A stretch of 64,000 nucleotides of DNA from Rhynchopus euleeides (taxonomy: Eukaryota > Euglenozoa > Diplonemea > Diplonemida > Diplonemidae): positions 2,294,001 to 2,358,000 of the forward strand of contig OY723255.1 in NCBI GenBank assembly GCA_963210315.1. The letters run 5' to 3'. This document shows positions 19,409 to 29,059 of the stretch, one piece after another. Both the position numbers and the translations under genes were made by a program. Positions within the stretch are counted from its first letter, which is position 1. Every line of letters begins with the position of its first letter. The notes beneath the pieces were generated by a model. That model saw only the letters and a list, made by a program, of their open reading frames with translations, had not been told where the DNA came from and did no database searches.

Positions 19409-20454
19409 CAAGGACCCACGATGCAAATTTACTGAGAGGCTCTTTCCCAAAGAAGCACTATGGACCCACGCCTTTTTGGCTACCCGAGGCACAGAAGTAC
19501 GACGACGACGAGTCCCGGGCAGGCGACCCCGCCGAGGAGCTGGGGGTTCTGGAGCTGGACGAGTACGGGCCGGGTTTGCACACGATGTACACTGAGGAGG
19601 TGGGTGTCCTGCGACGCGACAACTCTCAAATACGCCCCCCGGCAGCAGCGAACCAAGTCACGGGGGAGGACCACATCGCGCAGATCAGCAAACACCGTAT
19701 CGACCTTTGCAAGTTGCGCCAGCTGGATCAGAGCGGGGAACTCGAAGGGATCCTGGACCTCATCACGGAACCCCGCGCGTTCCTGGCCCATTTCAAGGAC
19801 GGATCTCTGGCAAAGCTGCAGCGGCGCCGATTCACGCGAAGCACTTCTCGACACCTCGACAAACACCTCGACGACCTCATGGAGTTTGGAGTCCTCGAGT
19901 TGTCAGACGTCCAGCGAATCCGCCTACACGGCTTCACTGTGTCAAAAAGATCAGGGGGTCTGCGTTTTGTCGTCGATGCACGGAAGCTGAACTCGCTGAT
20001 GCTCGCACCCCCGCCCATGAAGCTGCCGCTGATCACCGAGGTCATCGACCAGGTACTGGGTCGGAGATGGGCGATGCTGGCAGATGGGCGCAGTTGGTTC
20101 TATCAGTTCCCCATGGCAAAATTCATCCGGGATTTCTTCGGCGTGAACGTCAGTGCCGAACGAGGCGAGTTTGTGCGAACCCGCCTGGCATCCCTCTGCA
20201 TGGGCTGGTCCTGCGCCCCCGCCATCGCACACAGGGCGGCCCGGGTGCTCATGCCAGTGACTGTGGGGGTCACATGGATCGACAACTTCATCTGTCTTGG
20301 AAACTCTGAGGAAGAGACAAAGGAAGCCTTCGAGCTTTTCATGCAACGGTGCAACTACGTCGGTGCCGACATCAACATCACTGACGAGGGATACGGGAAG
20401 GCCGTGCAACACTTCTCCGCCCTCGGTGTGGATTTCGACCTGGTGCGGCAGTGA
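18640..20454 (+). pseudogene. Reverse transcriptase ORF of element 1, 5' half overprinting YR
   Basis: This frame is -1 relative to the recombinase and stays open over it. Recognisable RT begins at about 19680: GGLRFVVDARKLN, a WAMLADGRSWFYQFP motif A, CMGWSCAPAIAHR motif B and TWIDNFICLG in the motif C position, where the usual YxDD box reads WIDN. The frame ends at a TGA (20452-20454) although similarity to the second element resumes in the same frame directly after it. With the frameshift further on, this copy cannot make a full RT-RNase H. Confidence 0.75.
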
Positions 20455-21173
20455 CACCGTGCAGCAGACAAGTGGATGACCCGTTTTCTGCAGCGGGAGG
20501 ACCTCCCGCGGGTTCTCGGAGGACGGGCATCACCACGGGAGTTCTACGCGATCTTCGGCAGTGTGGTGTGGAACGCTTACATCACAGCGAGACCTCTATG
20601 CTACCTCCCCAGCGCGTTATCGTACATCCGCAGAACGGCAGAGGCGACCACAGAGGACGAGGCGTTGTGGGATGAGCCACGCGACATACCGCCCTCAGTC
20701 ACTCGGAACTCGAGGCCCGTCTCACCTTGATGCAGGATAACCCCTGGATTCAAAGGCCCCCGACGAAAACCCTCGTTGCCTGGTCTGACGCTTCAATGCC
20801 CGAGTGGGCGGCCATACTGGAAGGCGAGACAGAAGCGGTGGCACAGGGAATGTTCCGAGGGGAGGGCGCAGGGTGGCACATCTACATCAAGGAGATTTTT
20901 GCGGCGAGGCAAGCGGTGGCACTGACGGCCCGCTACCATGGTGACGCCCGCCTCACACTCTACGTGGACAACCTCCCAGCCGTGCACTCCATCAATAGGG
21001 GGCACTCTGCAAATTTCCAAGCCAACAAGATCCTGACGAGCCTCTTCCGCACCGCGGAGGCCCGGGGCTTGCGGGTATCTTGCATCTGGGTTCCGACCAC
21101 AGAGCAGCGGGCAGACCGGTACACACGCGGCGAACAGGCTGCGTACCCCATACCCCTGCCAGACTCCATATAG
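20455..21173 (+). pseudogene. RNase H part of element 1, separated by a stop and a frameshift
   Basis: After the in-frame TGA the frame continues (RFLQRED ... FGSVVWNAYIT), matching FGSVVWQSYVT of element 2. It shifts by one base near 20695-20705 and continues to 21173 with RNase H-like motifs: WSDAS (first Asp), IKEIFAARQA (Glu), YVDNLPAV (Asp) and EQRADRYTRG (last Asp). The stop and the shift mark it as dead. Confidence 0.8.
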
Positions 21174-21210
21174 CGCTCCGCGTCCCTGTCTCCGGGGCCT
21201 CAGGGTCCTG

Positions 21211-21286
21211 GGTGGATGCGGTCAACAAACAAGTTCTGTTTCTTTTCTTTCGTGTGGTGAGTGGTGCATCGTGTAGGAAAGTATTT
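21211..21286 (+). repeat. Split direct repeat B1 of element 1
   Basis: GGTGGATGCGGTCAACAAAC... AGGAAAGTATTT; repeated at 21542-21617. Its start resembles the GGAAGCGTCAACGCA junction motif of the second element. Confidence 0.8.
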
Positions 21287-21437
21287 TGTAGACCAACACA
21301 CGCCAGTGTATTGAAGGAAATACTTTCCAAGCGTTGCAACACGACTAACACCACTCACTTCCTCCTGTGCTCCTCCACCTTTTCTGTACTTCAGGCAGGC
21401 AAGACACTTCGAAGGACGTTCCGGGGGGAAAGATCAG
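21284..21437 (+). repeat. Split direct repeat A2 of element 1
   Basis: Second copy of the A repeat (16450-16605), directly abutting B1. The end of B1 (GTGAGTGGTGCATCG..GGAAAGTATTT) is roughly the inverse of part of A (AAATACTTTCC..CACCACTCAC), so the junction can fold back. Confidence 0.8.
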
Positions 21438-21541
21438 GTTGGGGGTTGGGCGAGAAAGAGAGAAAAAAAAAGATACTTTGCAGATGGGCCAACAACCCAA
21501 CACTGCCCAACAGAAGTGCTTGCACTGCTTACAGAAGGGGG

Positions 21542-21617
21542 GGTGGATGCGGTCAACAAACAAGTTCTGTTTCTTTTCTTTCGTGTGGTGAGTGGTGCAT
21601 CGTGTAGGAAAGTATTT
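21542..21617 (+). repeat. Split direct repeat B2 of element 1
   Basis: 76-bp copy of B1, separated from A2 by 104 bp. It is taken as the right end of the element. Confidence 0.8.
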
Positions 21618-23111
21618 CCATCATCTTGTATTCAGAATGAACACACGAATGAAACAGGACTAGAGACAGAACGCCCCCACCCTTGGTATTTGATGTTGTC
21701 GTGTATTGACACAAAGGCAACAAAAACAAACAAATAACCCCCCCCCCCCCAAATGTTGTGACAAGCAAAACTTGTAAGTTCTGCAGGAATTTACACATTC
21801 TTAAACCTTGATACCAAGACATAACTGAGTGCCGTGTCTCGGGAACAGGTACCCTGCGTTGTGTGTAAACCCGTTGCTCGCATTGGGTACTTCCTGTTGT
21901 TCGCACCTGAGGCCCTCGCTCAGAAGTGTATTCCCTGCTTTGGGTCCGTATTTCTTGTGACCAACAGACGCCAGTGTGTTGAAGGGTGGGGTTGGGGTAT
22001 AGAGCGCGTTTGGTTGGCTGTGGTGGGTCGCTTTCCGCTCACACGAGTGTGCTTAATACTACACACTAGGGGGGATAAAATCCAACTTGCTGCCTTCACG
22101 TGGCGCCCCCTGTGATTACCCTCCTCCGAGGGGAAACTAAAGCAAGCTCTGGTAACTCTTTTTCCGCTGTGTGCCCTGTTTCATATATGCGGAGGGGCCC
22201 TTTCTGCACGGCTTTGGTTTTATTGATGTTGTGGTGTGCGTGGTTTATTTTCCCTTTTTTTGTTGTTTTCGCAGCATTTTATGCTGTCGGGTGAGCTTCC
22301 GCCCCATGGGAGGCGCTCCTTCCGGCTTGCGCTGCCCACCCATCCCACCCCCGTCCCCTTCCCACATTCTTTCTTTTCTTTTAGGGGAGACGTCCTCGCA
22401 GTGGCTGTTTGGCCTGACGCGATTCCCCGCCTCAAAGCAGACCCACCTGGCAGCTACTCAAGGCACATGAGGAGTGAGAGGCGTCAACGGGCGCAACGCC
22501 CCTCCCTGCGGTCCGGCTTCCGCCACGTGGCTGACTCAAAGCAGCGAAGTGACCAACGGGAGCGACATGAAAAAAAAAATACTCCTTACAGGGCAGCAGG
22601 GATCCCTGCCAAATACATAAATGAAAACCAGCAGCAAAGGCATGCTGGAGTTGCTTTTGAATGCCACAAAAAACAACCCTATCTTTGTGGTAGACTCTCC
22701 CTTTAGAAGCCCTTTGAATCCGCACCTCCTCCCGATCCCCCAGACGACTGTCAGGGCACCCATGTCTTGGTTCTTAAAACTCGGGATCAAACACGCGCTT
22801 TCCCCCCGTGCCCCTTCTGTAGGTGTCCACAGAGGATAGGAAACACGGCATGCAGCCCCACACCCAGCCTCGCCCCACCCCAGCCGTTGTTGGGCAGCTT
22901 CGTTCACACCACCAGCAGGGCTGTGGTGGTGGTGCTTCTGTGTTGCCGCGAATTTGTCGCACACACCACAGGATTTCCGCAAACCCCCTGATTGTCCAAA
23001 AGCAGAGGGGAAGTGTGATCCATTGCCGGACAGCGCCACCACCACAGCAGGGCGTGTGGGGCGCACCACCCCACGCGCACACCACCTCCCACACAACCCC
23101 CTCCCGCAGCC
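21618..23111. other. Repeat-derived intergenic region
   Basis: No gene supported. It holds a poly-C run (21741-21752), a short repeat ATTTACACATTCTTAAACCT shared with about 28652-28675, and an F3-type terminus at about 21986-22056 (TTTCCGCTCACACGAGTGTG). Confidence 0.4.
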
Positions 23112-24550
23112 ATGCCTGAGAGAGGTGCGAAGAAGGGGAGCTGCGTGACGTCCCCCGCAGCGGAGCCGGGCACTCCCCCACAGAGCGCGTCGAAGCGGCG
23201 TCGCGTCACAGCCTGTCCGGTGCAATCGCCTGCGGCCCCGGGTGCTGTGGGTAGGGACCTGGAGGGGGGCATCGCGGCGGAGGAGGGCCCAGTCGTGGAG
23301 AAGGTGCTTGCCGCCAACCCCACAGAGCCCGCAGGTGTCGAACCCAGCAGCAAGAAGAGTATGGCAGCACCATGCAAGGAACAACTTTCGTGTGTGTTTC
23401 CGCGTGGGGAAGCGTCAACCCGACAGTGCAATTGGAGTGTCATCACTGTTGTGGCTGGGAGGCTGATGCTGCCTTCTGATAGTTCTTGCGCAGCCGAACT
23501 GTGGGGGGCTTGTTCTGTGATGTTGTGTGGAGCTTGCGACCCGACTTCTCCCAACCCCCCCCCCCCCACCACAGGCATGGACGGCCCCACCGTGGATGTG
23601 ACTGTTCGTCATGCCGGGACCGGGGACAGCTGTGTCGTCGGAGTTCCGGAAGGCGGGACCGTGGTCGGGCTGAAGGCGGATGCGCTGGAGGAGATGTTCC
23701 CGGGTTCCATCAACGCATCCCGTGAGGCTGAGAACGTGGCAGCACACATCGAAGGGTGTGAGGAGGAGCTGGACGATGAAGAGCGCGTTGCCGACACGGG
23801 TCTGGAGGACGGGGGTGCTGTCAAGCTCGTCCCACGCTGGCCCAAAGTCAACGCTCCCGCAGTCTACTCATCGACACATCGCAACGATATCTACCGCATC
23901 ACACTGTCGAGGTGTGGGAAGCTGTGTGCTGTGGGTTACCTCAACGGACACATCACTGTGTTTGACACCAGCACTGCTGATGTGGTGGCGGACTTAGCAC
24001 ACGGCAACACCGTGATTCCTCACACCGCGTTCTCGGTCTGTGGAACGTGGCTGGCAACGTGCTCCTTTGACGGCACCATCTGCGTGTGGCTCACAGCAAC
24101 CTGGGAGCAGGTCTGCATGCTGGACCACAACAACAACACCATCGTGTACAGTGCAGCATGGACACACTGCGGACGTCTGGTGTCCGGGGACTCCAAAGGC
24201 AAACTGCGTGTGTGGGACTTGAAGGGTACACCGAGCGCCACAGTGCTGGAGGGTCAACCCTCGACATGTCACTCAAGGTGTGGTGCACAACCTCCCTCAG
24301 CTGCCTGCGTACTGTGCAACTGGGCAGACTTGCCTGCTCACTTGCTGTGTCACAGCCAGGTGATGTTGTTGCAGTGGTGACTCCTGACAGTGACACCGCA
24401 CTGTATCGCCTCAGCACAGGCGAGTGTCTGAGGAAGGTGGACTTAAAGGGTCATGGTGTTGCACTCAGCCTCTGCGGGAGGTGGCTCTTCACACCAACGA
24501 ACAAGAATACTTCAGTCTCTGTGTGTGCTGTGTGTGCCGTTTCAACCTGA
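23112..24550 (+). pseudogene. WD4: NLS-bearing ubiquitin-like/WD40 gene with internal deletion and frameshift
   Basis: It starts MPERGAKKGS and carries a basic SKRRRV stretch typical of a nuclear localisation signal, then the ubiquitin-like domain from about 23596 and blades 1-3. A GT-AG intron at 23359-23574 (216 nt, poly-C tract before ACCACAG) is likely; removing it joins the NLS exon to MDGPTVDVTV. At about 24255 roughly 180 bp covering blade 4 and most of blade 5 are missing, and the sequence resumes in another frame (MSLKVWCTTSL), which runs to 24550 with blades 6-7 intact. Unless a second intron restores the frame, the protein is truncated. Confidence 0.7.
23359..23574 (+). other. Candidate GT-AG intron in WD4
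   Basis: Donor AAGA|GTATGG, acceptor CCCCACCACAG|GCATGG, 216 nt (a multiple of three and without stops, so retention would also stay open). The intron sits between the NLS-bearing exon and the ubiquitin-like domain, in phase 1. Confidence 0.5.
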
Positions 24551-24734
24551 GTGCCTGCAGATTGCACCCAGCATCATCAGTGTCGGGCTGATTCGCACGA
24601 CGCAGGCAACTGCCGCAGTGCCATGGTGGTGAATGACCACCACGCGCAACGCAACGCACAGAGGCACTCAGCCTCTGCGGGAGGTGGCTCTGCACACCAC
24701 CTCCCACAGGAGGAGCAGGGGGGGGGGCATACCC

Positions 24735-24845
24735 TACTCCTTGCTCCCAAGGCACGGCAGTGGTATGGGTGACTGGATTATTCAATCCAGTCACTGAGTG
24801 GTTTCACTGAGGGGCTTGTGATGTTTATTGCTTCTGATTCTACTC
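24735..24845. repeat. SINE-like repeat related to the 15677-15912 insertion
   Basis: It shares CTTGCTCCCAAGGCA.GGCAG, GGTATGG, AATCCAGTCACTGAGTGG and GTTTA.TGCTTCTG with the insertion at 15.7 kb. It includes a perfect 11-bp hairpin at 24769-24794 (GTGACTGGATT / AATCCAGTCAC, 4-nt loop). Confidence 0.55.
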
Positions 24846-24981
24846 TGTACCTGGGACCCCCCCGTGTTTAGGCCCCCCCCCCCCCCCCTGGAGGCCATTT
24901 TCGGCCAGGGGCTGGGAGAGAGAGCGCTGCCGTCGTTGGGGGGTGATTCCGGTCCGGATGGTCTTTTGGCACCCCACTTTT

Positions 24982-25141
24982 TTTCAGCACACTTCGATGT
25001 GGGCGGAAAGTGTCGCGTGCTTGTTCGTGCCCTTGTGCTCCTCACTCACGACACCATCATCAGCAGGAGTGTGAGTGTGGAAGCGTCAACGCAAAAAAGA
25101 AACCAAAGCAAAAAGTGCCGAACAAAGCGCAGTGACACTTT
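24982..25141 (+). repeat. Solo A2-B2 terminus of the element 2 family
   Basis: Nearly identical to 60292-60453: TTTTCAGCACACTTCGATGT... AGTGTGGAAGCGTCAACGCA... AGCGCAGTGACACTTTT. A lone terminus without coding sequence suggests internal loss by recombination between repeats. Confidence 0.8.
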
Positions 25142-25192
25142 TCGACTCTGACAGCACCTGGAGGGCCCCAAACAAATGCCTATTCCTTTTTG

Positions 25193-25275
25193 TTTGGAGT
25201 TTGTGCGGATCGCAGTGGGGCCATTTTTGGCCATAGGGTGCCGATGAGCACCCCGTATTGGTGGTCCCCATTCAG
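25193..25275 (+). repeat. Inverted repeat, left arm (flanks WD5-WD6)
   Basis: TTTGGAGTTTGTGCGGATCG... GGTGGTCCCCATTCAG; the inverse lies at 28545-28626. The arms bracket exactly two WD genes. Confidence 0.65.
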
Positions 25276-25480
25276 GCCACATTCCTTCGGAATAGTAAGG
25301 CGACCCCCCCTCCGACCCCCGACCCCCGACCCCCTCTTATCAAGACACACGGGCTACACACCGGCATCAACCGCTGGCACCGCTGAAGCAGCCTGTCTTG
25401 ATCCCCACCCCACTAGCACACTGCACACACCGCCACACCCTCCAGCTCCCAGCGTGCAACAGGAAGACGAAATCACCAAC

Positions 25481-26611
25481 ATGGATGTGACTGTTCGTCA
25501 TGCCGGGAGCGGTCACAGCTGTGTCGTCGGAGTTCCGGAAGGCGGGACCGTGGTCGGGCTGAAGGCGGATGCGCTGGAGGAGATGTTTCCGGGTTCTACG
25601 AACAACGCATCCCGTGAGGCTGCATGCGTGGCAGCACACATCGAAGGGTGTGAGGAGGAGCTGGACGATGAAGAGCGCGTTGCCGACACGGGTCTGGAGG
25701 ACGGGGGTGCTGTCAAGCTCGTCCCACGTTGGCCCAAAGTCAAGGCCCACGCAATCTACTCCTCTCCGCATGGCGGGCTCGTTTCCTGCATCACACTGTC
25801 GAGGTGTGGGAAGCTGTGTGCTGTGGGGTACAGCAAAGGGCATATCGCTGTGTTTGACACCATCACCGCTGATGTGGTGGCGGACATGCCACATGGCAAC
25901 AATGATATTCGTTCCACAGCGTTCTCAGTCTGTGGGACGTGGTTGGCAACGTGTTCACAGGACGGCACCATCTGCGTGTGGCTGAAAGCAACCTGGGAGA
26001 CAGTATGCATCCTGGACCGTATCAACGCCGCTGTCCAGCGTGCAGCGTGGACACACTGCGGACGTCTAGCGTCTGCAGACGCATCAGGGAGAGTCCGTGT
26101 GTGGGACTTGAAGGGCACACCGAGCCCCACTGTGCTGGAGGGTTACATCAACCCCTTCACTGGGATTGCAGTGTCAACCACGAGGATCTTCAGCGGGTCA
26201 CATGACAACAACATCCGTGTGTGGGACATCAGCACCCTCACACACACACACACCCTGGATGGGCACACAGGAATAGTGTGCGACACAGCGCTGACTCAGG
26301 ACGAGCAGCACCTGGTGTCGTGCTCTTACGACAAGTCACTCAAGGTGTGGTGCACAACCTCTCTCAGCTGCCTGCGTACTGTCCAACTGCAATCCTCTCC
26401 CTCCTCACTCGCTGTGTCACAGCCAGGTGATGTTGCTGCATTCTGTTCCACTAGCCCCTACAAATATCTCTACCACCTCAGCACAGGTGAGCACTTGGGG
26501 AAGGTGAAATCCTGGGGTCGTGGTGTTGCACTCAGCCCCTGCGGGAGGTGGCTCTTCACACCGAAGGCCGCATCCGTATCTGTGTGTGCTGTGTCTTCCG
26601 TCCCACCCTGA
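25481..26611 (+). CDS. WD5: ubiquitin-like + WD40 protein
   Basis: 376 residues from the ATG in ACCAACATGG. The ubiquitin-like domain has STNNASRE. Seven blades; blade-face positions read GLVSC, NNDIRS, AAVQR and NPFTG. Blade 4 starts LEGYIN instead of LEGHxx, so the usual His is Tyr. Confidence 0.85.
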   Translation: MDVTVRHAGSGHSCVVGVPEGGTVVGLKADALEEMFPGSTNNASREAACVAAHIEGCEEELDDEERVADTGLEDGGAVKLVPRWPKVKAHAIYSSPHGGLVSCITLSRCGKLCAVGYSKGHIAVFDTITADVVADMPHGNNDIRSTAFSVCGTWLATCSQDGTICVWLKATWETVCILDRINAAVQRAAWTHCGRLASADASGRVRVWDLKGTPSPTVLEGYINPFTGIAVSTTRIFSGSHDNNIRVWDISTLTHTHTLDGHTGIVCDTALTQDEQHLVSCSYDKSLKVWCTTSLSCLRTVQLQSSPSSLAVSQPGDVAAFCSTSPYKYLYHLSTGEHLGKVKSWGRGVALSPCGRWLFTPKAASVSVCAVSSVPP

Positions 26612-26690
26612 GTGCTGTGTCTCGGAACCTTTGCTTGCATTCTGGCCTCCCCAGCACCGCACGACCTGACATGACCCTGCCCCTGTTGGG

Positions 26691-26761
26691 AGGCAGCTGT
26701 GCAGTGCATCAGAGGTGAGAAGATGGCAGAATGACTGACACAGTACCCTCTCACTCTGCAG
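26691..26761 (+). promoter_or_regulatory. Splice-acceptor module before WD6
   Basis: GGAGGCAGCTGTGCAGTGCATC, GAGAAGATGGCAGAATGACTG, then a pyrimidine tract and CTCTGCAG ending at 26761. It lies 150 nt after the WD5 stop and 219 nt before the WD6 start. Confidence 0.55.
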
Positions 26762-26979
26762 ACTGCCCCACACCCCCTCCCCCTCCCACCCCCCGCCCCA
26801 ATTGAGCTCGACACCCCCACACCGCACAACACGCGAAGCTGCACCACCTGCACACAGGCAACCCTCCCTGCCGGATGTGCTGAACCCCACTCTGTTGCTC
26901 GACACACCTGTTCTTTGCGCGTCCGAAGCAGCACCTCGTCGCCCTCCCAACCCCACATCCTGACGCACTCTGCCGCACC

Positions 26980-28418
26980 ATGCCCGGGCGCAAGAAGAAG
27001 TCTGCGGGGCTGGTGGCTGAGGGCCGGTCGCCTCCTCAGGGCCCCTCTCCTGAGGCAGTCGCGCATTCGACGGAACCCCCCGCACCGGAGCCAGGTGCCC
27101 TCGCAAGCGGCGAGGCGGGAGGGCCGCCCTCCCCGCCATCCAACAAGCGGCGCAGGCTGGCGGAGCCCGCGGTGGACGAGGCGCTGCCCTCACGGGATGA
27201 GGGGGGAACCGTGGACGTGACTGTTCGTCATGCCGAGACCGGGGACAGCTGTGTCGTCGGAGTTCCGGAAGGCGGGACCGTGATCAGGCTGAAGGCGGAT
27301 GCGCTGGAGGAGATGTTTCCGGGTTCTATCAACAACGCATCCCGTGAGGCTGCATGCGTGGCAGCACACATCGAAGGGTGTGAGGAGGAGCTGGACGATG
27401 AAGAGCGCGTTGCCGACACGGGTCTGGAGGACGGGGGTGCTGTCAAGCTCGTCCCACGTTGGCCCAAAGTCAAGGCCCCCGCAGTCTACTCATCTCCGCA
27501 TGGCGGGCTCGTTTCCTGCATCACACTGTCGAGGTGTGGGAAGCTGTGTACTGTGGGTTACAGCAACGGACCCAACCATATAGGGGGGCACATCGCTGTG
27601 TTCGACACCAGGAGTGCTGGTGTGGTGGCGGACTTAAAAAAACACGGCAACGGCAATATTTCAGAGACTCTGTTCTCAGTCTGTGGGACGTGGTTGGCGA
27701 CGTGCTCTTCTGACGGCAACATCTGCGTGTGGCTGACAGCAACCTGGGAGCAGGTTGCCATCCTGGGCCACAACACCGCTGTCCGGAGTGCAGCGTGGAC
27801 ACACTGCGGACGTCTGGTGTCCGGAGAATTTTACAGCAGAGATTTAACCGGCAAACTGCGTGTGTGGGACTTGAAGGGCACACCGAGCGCCACAGTGCTG
27901 GAGGGTCTGACAGTAGAGTGCTGGAGGGTCACAGCGATTCTGTTCTCAGTGTTGTTGTGTTGGGTGCGAGGATTTTCAGCGGGTCACGTGGGGACAAGAC
28001 CATTCGTGTGTGGGACATCAGCACCCTCACACACACACACACCCTGGATGACCACACTGCCACGGTGATCAGCATCGTCCTGACTCAGGACGAGCAGTAC
28101 CTGGTGTCGTGCTCTTGGGACAAGTCATTCAAGGTGTGGTGCACAACCTCCCTCAGCTGCCTGCGTACTGTGCAACTGACTGGCACTCCCGCCTCACTTG
28201 CTGTGTCACAGCCAGGTGATGTTGTTGCAGTGGATATGGGGGATTCGTCCACAGTGGACCACCGGCTCACCAAACTGTACCGCCTCAGCACAGGAGAGTA
28301 TCTGGGGAAGGTGGACTCACAGGGCTTTGGTGTTGCACTCAGCCCCTGCGGGAGGTGGGTCTTCACCACGAAAACCAACTTTGTCTGTGTGTCTGCTGTA
28401 TCTTCCGTTTCACCCTGA
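26980..28418 (+). pseudogene. WD6: NLS-bearing ubiquitin-like/WD40 gene with a 23-bp frameshifting duplication
   Basis: It starts MPGRKKKSAGL, has a Pro-rich tail of about 70 residues with an SNKRRRLAEP nuclear-localisation-type motif, then the ubiquitin-like domain (from about 27211) and blades 1-3. At 27894-27939 the sequence AGTGCTGGAGGGTC occurs twice, 23 bp apart. The duplication shifts the frame, and blades 4-7 continue undamaged in the new frame to the TGA at 28416-28418. Blade 1 carries an extra SNGPNHIGGH insertion, and blade 3 an EFYSRDLTGK insertion. A single recent slippage event, or an assembly error, explains the break. Confidence 0.75.
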
Positions 28419-28544
28419 GTGCAGTGTCTCCAAACCCTGTTCCCTCCCTTGTGTGGTTCTCATTCTGCATGCTTCTTCGGCATGCTTTCTTACCTCGCAA
28501 CACATCCCCACCTGACCTGATCTGTTTGCATCACACTGTCGAGG

Positions 28545-28626
28545 CTGAATGGGGACCACCAATAAGGGGTGTTAATAGGCACCCCATGTCAAAAATGACC
28601 CCACTGCGATCCGCACAAACTCCAAA
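28545..28626 (-). repeat. Inverted repeat, right arm (flanks WD5-WD6)
   Basis: Inverse of 25193-25275 with scattered differences. It is preceded at about 28527-28544 by GCATCACACTGTCGAGG, an exact piece of WD blade 1, so this arm abuts a tiny WD gene scrap. Confidence 0.65.
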
Positions 28627-28784
28627 TATGACCTCGTCCTAAACCCCCCGGAATTTGCACATTCTTAAACCTTGATACCTGGGACCACCCGGCACAGCAC
28701 TCTCCGACCCCTGCTCTGTTGGGAGGCAGCTGTGCAGTGCATCTGCTCGGCAGGGGCCGGAGAGTGCTGTCCTCTGGCTGGAGG

Positions 28785-28852
28785 CAGCTGTGGGGTGCAT
28801 CTGAGATGAGAAGATGGCAGAACGACTGACGCAGTGCTCTCTCTCTCTGCAG
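28785..28852 (+). promoter_or_regulatory. Splice-acceptor module before WD7
   Basis: GGCAGCTGTGGGGTGCATCTG, AACGACTGACGCAGTG (branch-like CTGAC), then CTCTCTCTCTCTGCAG ending at 28852. The WD7 start is 208 nt downstream. Confidence 0.6.
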
Positions 28853-29059
28853 ACCGCCCCGTCACCTCTCCCCTGCCTGAAACCCCCTCTTCTGCATACA
28901 CACCACAGCCCACTGCACATCCCCTCCACCACGCCCTGCGCTGTGCCGCATCTCACGTCACGTGCCTGTGCTTGCTGCCACCCACCGACACCCTCTCAGG
29001 AGAGCCTCTGGAGCAGCACCGTGCAGTTGTGGGGGAAGACGGTAAGGAAGAAGGAAACC

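Larger units (their letters stand above)
16450..21617 (+). mobile_element. Tyrosine-recombinase retrotransposon 1 (DIRS/VIPER/Ngaro-like), inactivated
   Basis: Arrangement: A1 repeat, minisatellite, gag, tyrosine recombinase, RT, RNase H, B1, A2, B2. A1 (16450-16605) is repeated as A2 (21284-21437), and B1 (21211-21286) as B2 (21542-21617). This A1-ORFs-B1-A2-B2 order is the split direct repeat layout known for PAT and Ngaro elements. The gene order gag-YR-RT/RH is as in trypanosomatid VIPER and DIRS-1. No methyltransferase domain is visible. RT-RH carries an in-frame TGA and a frameshift. Confidence 0.85.
24551..25480. other. Intergenic region between WD4 and WD5
   Basis: It contains a short duplicated WD tail piece (CTCAGCCTCTGCGGGAGGTG at about 24666), a SINE-like repeat, a solo retroelement terminus and one arm of an 82-bp inverted repeat, each listed separately. 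No gene seen. Confidence 0.45.
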
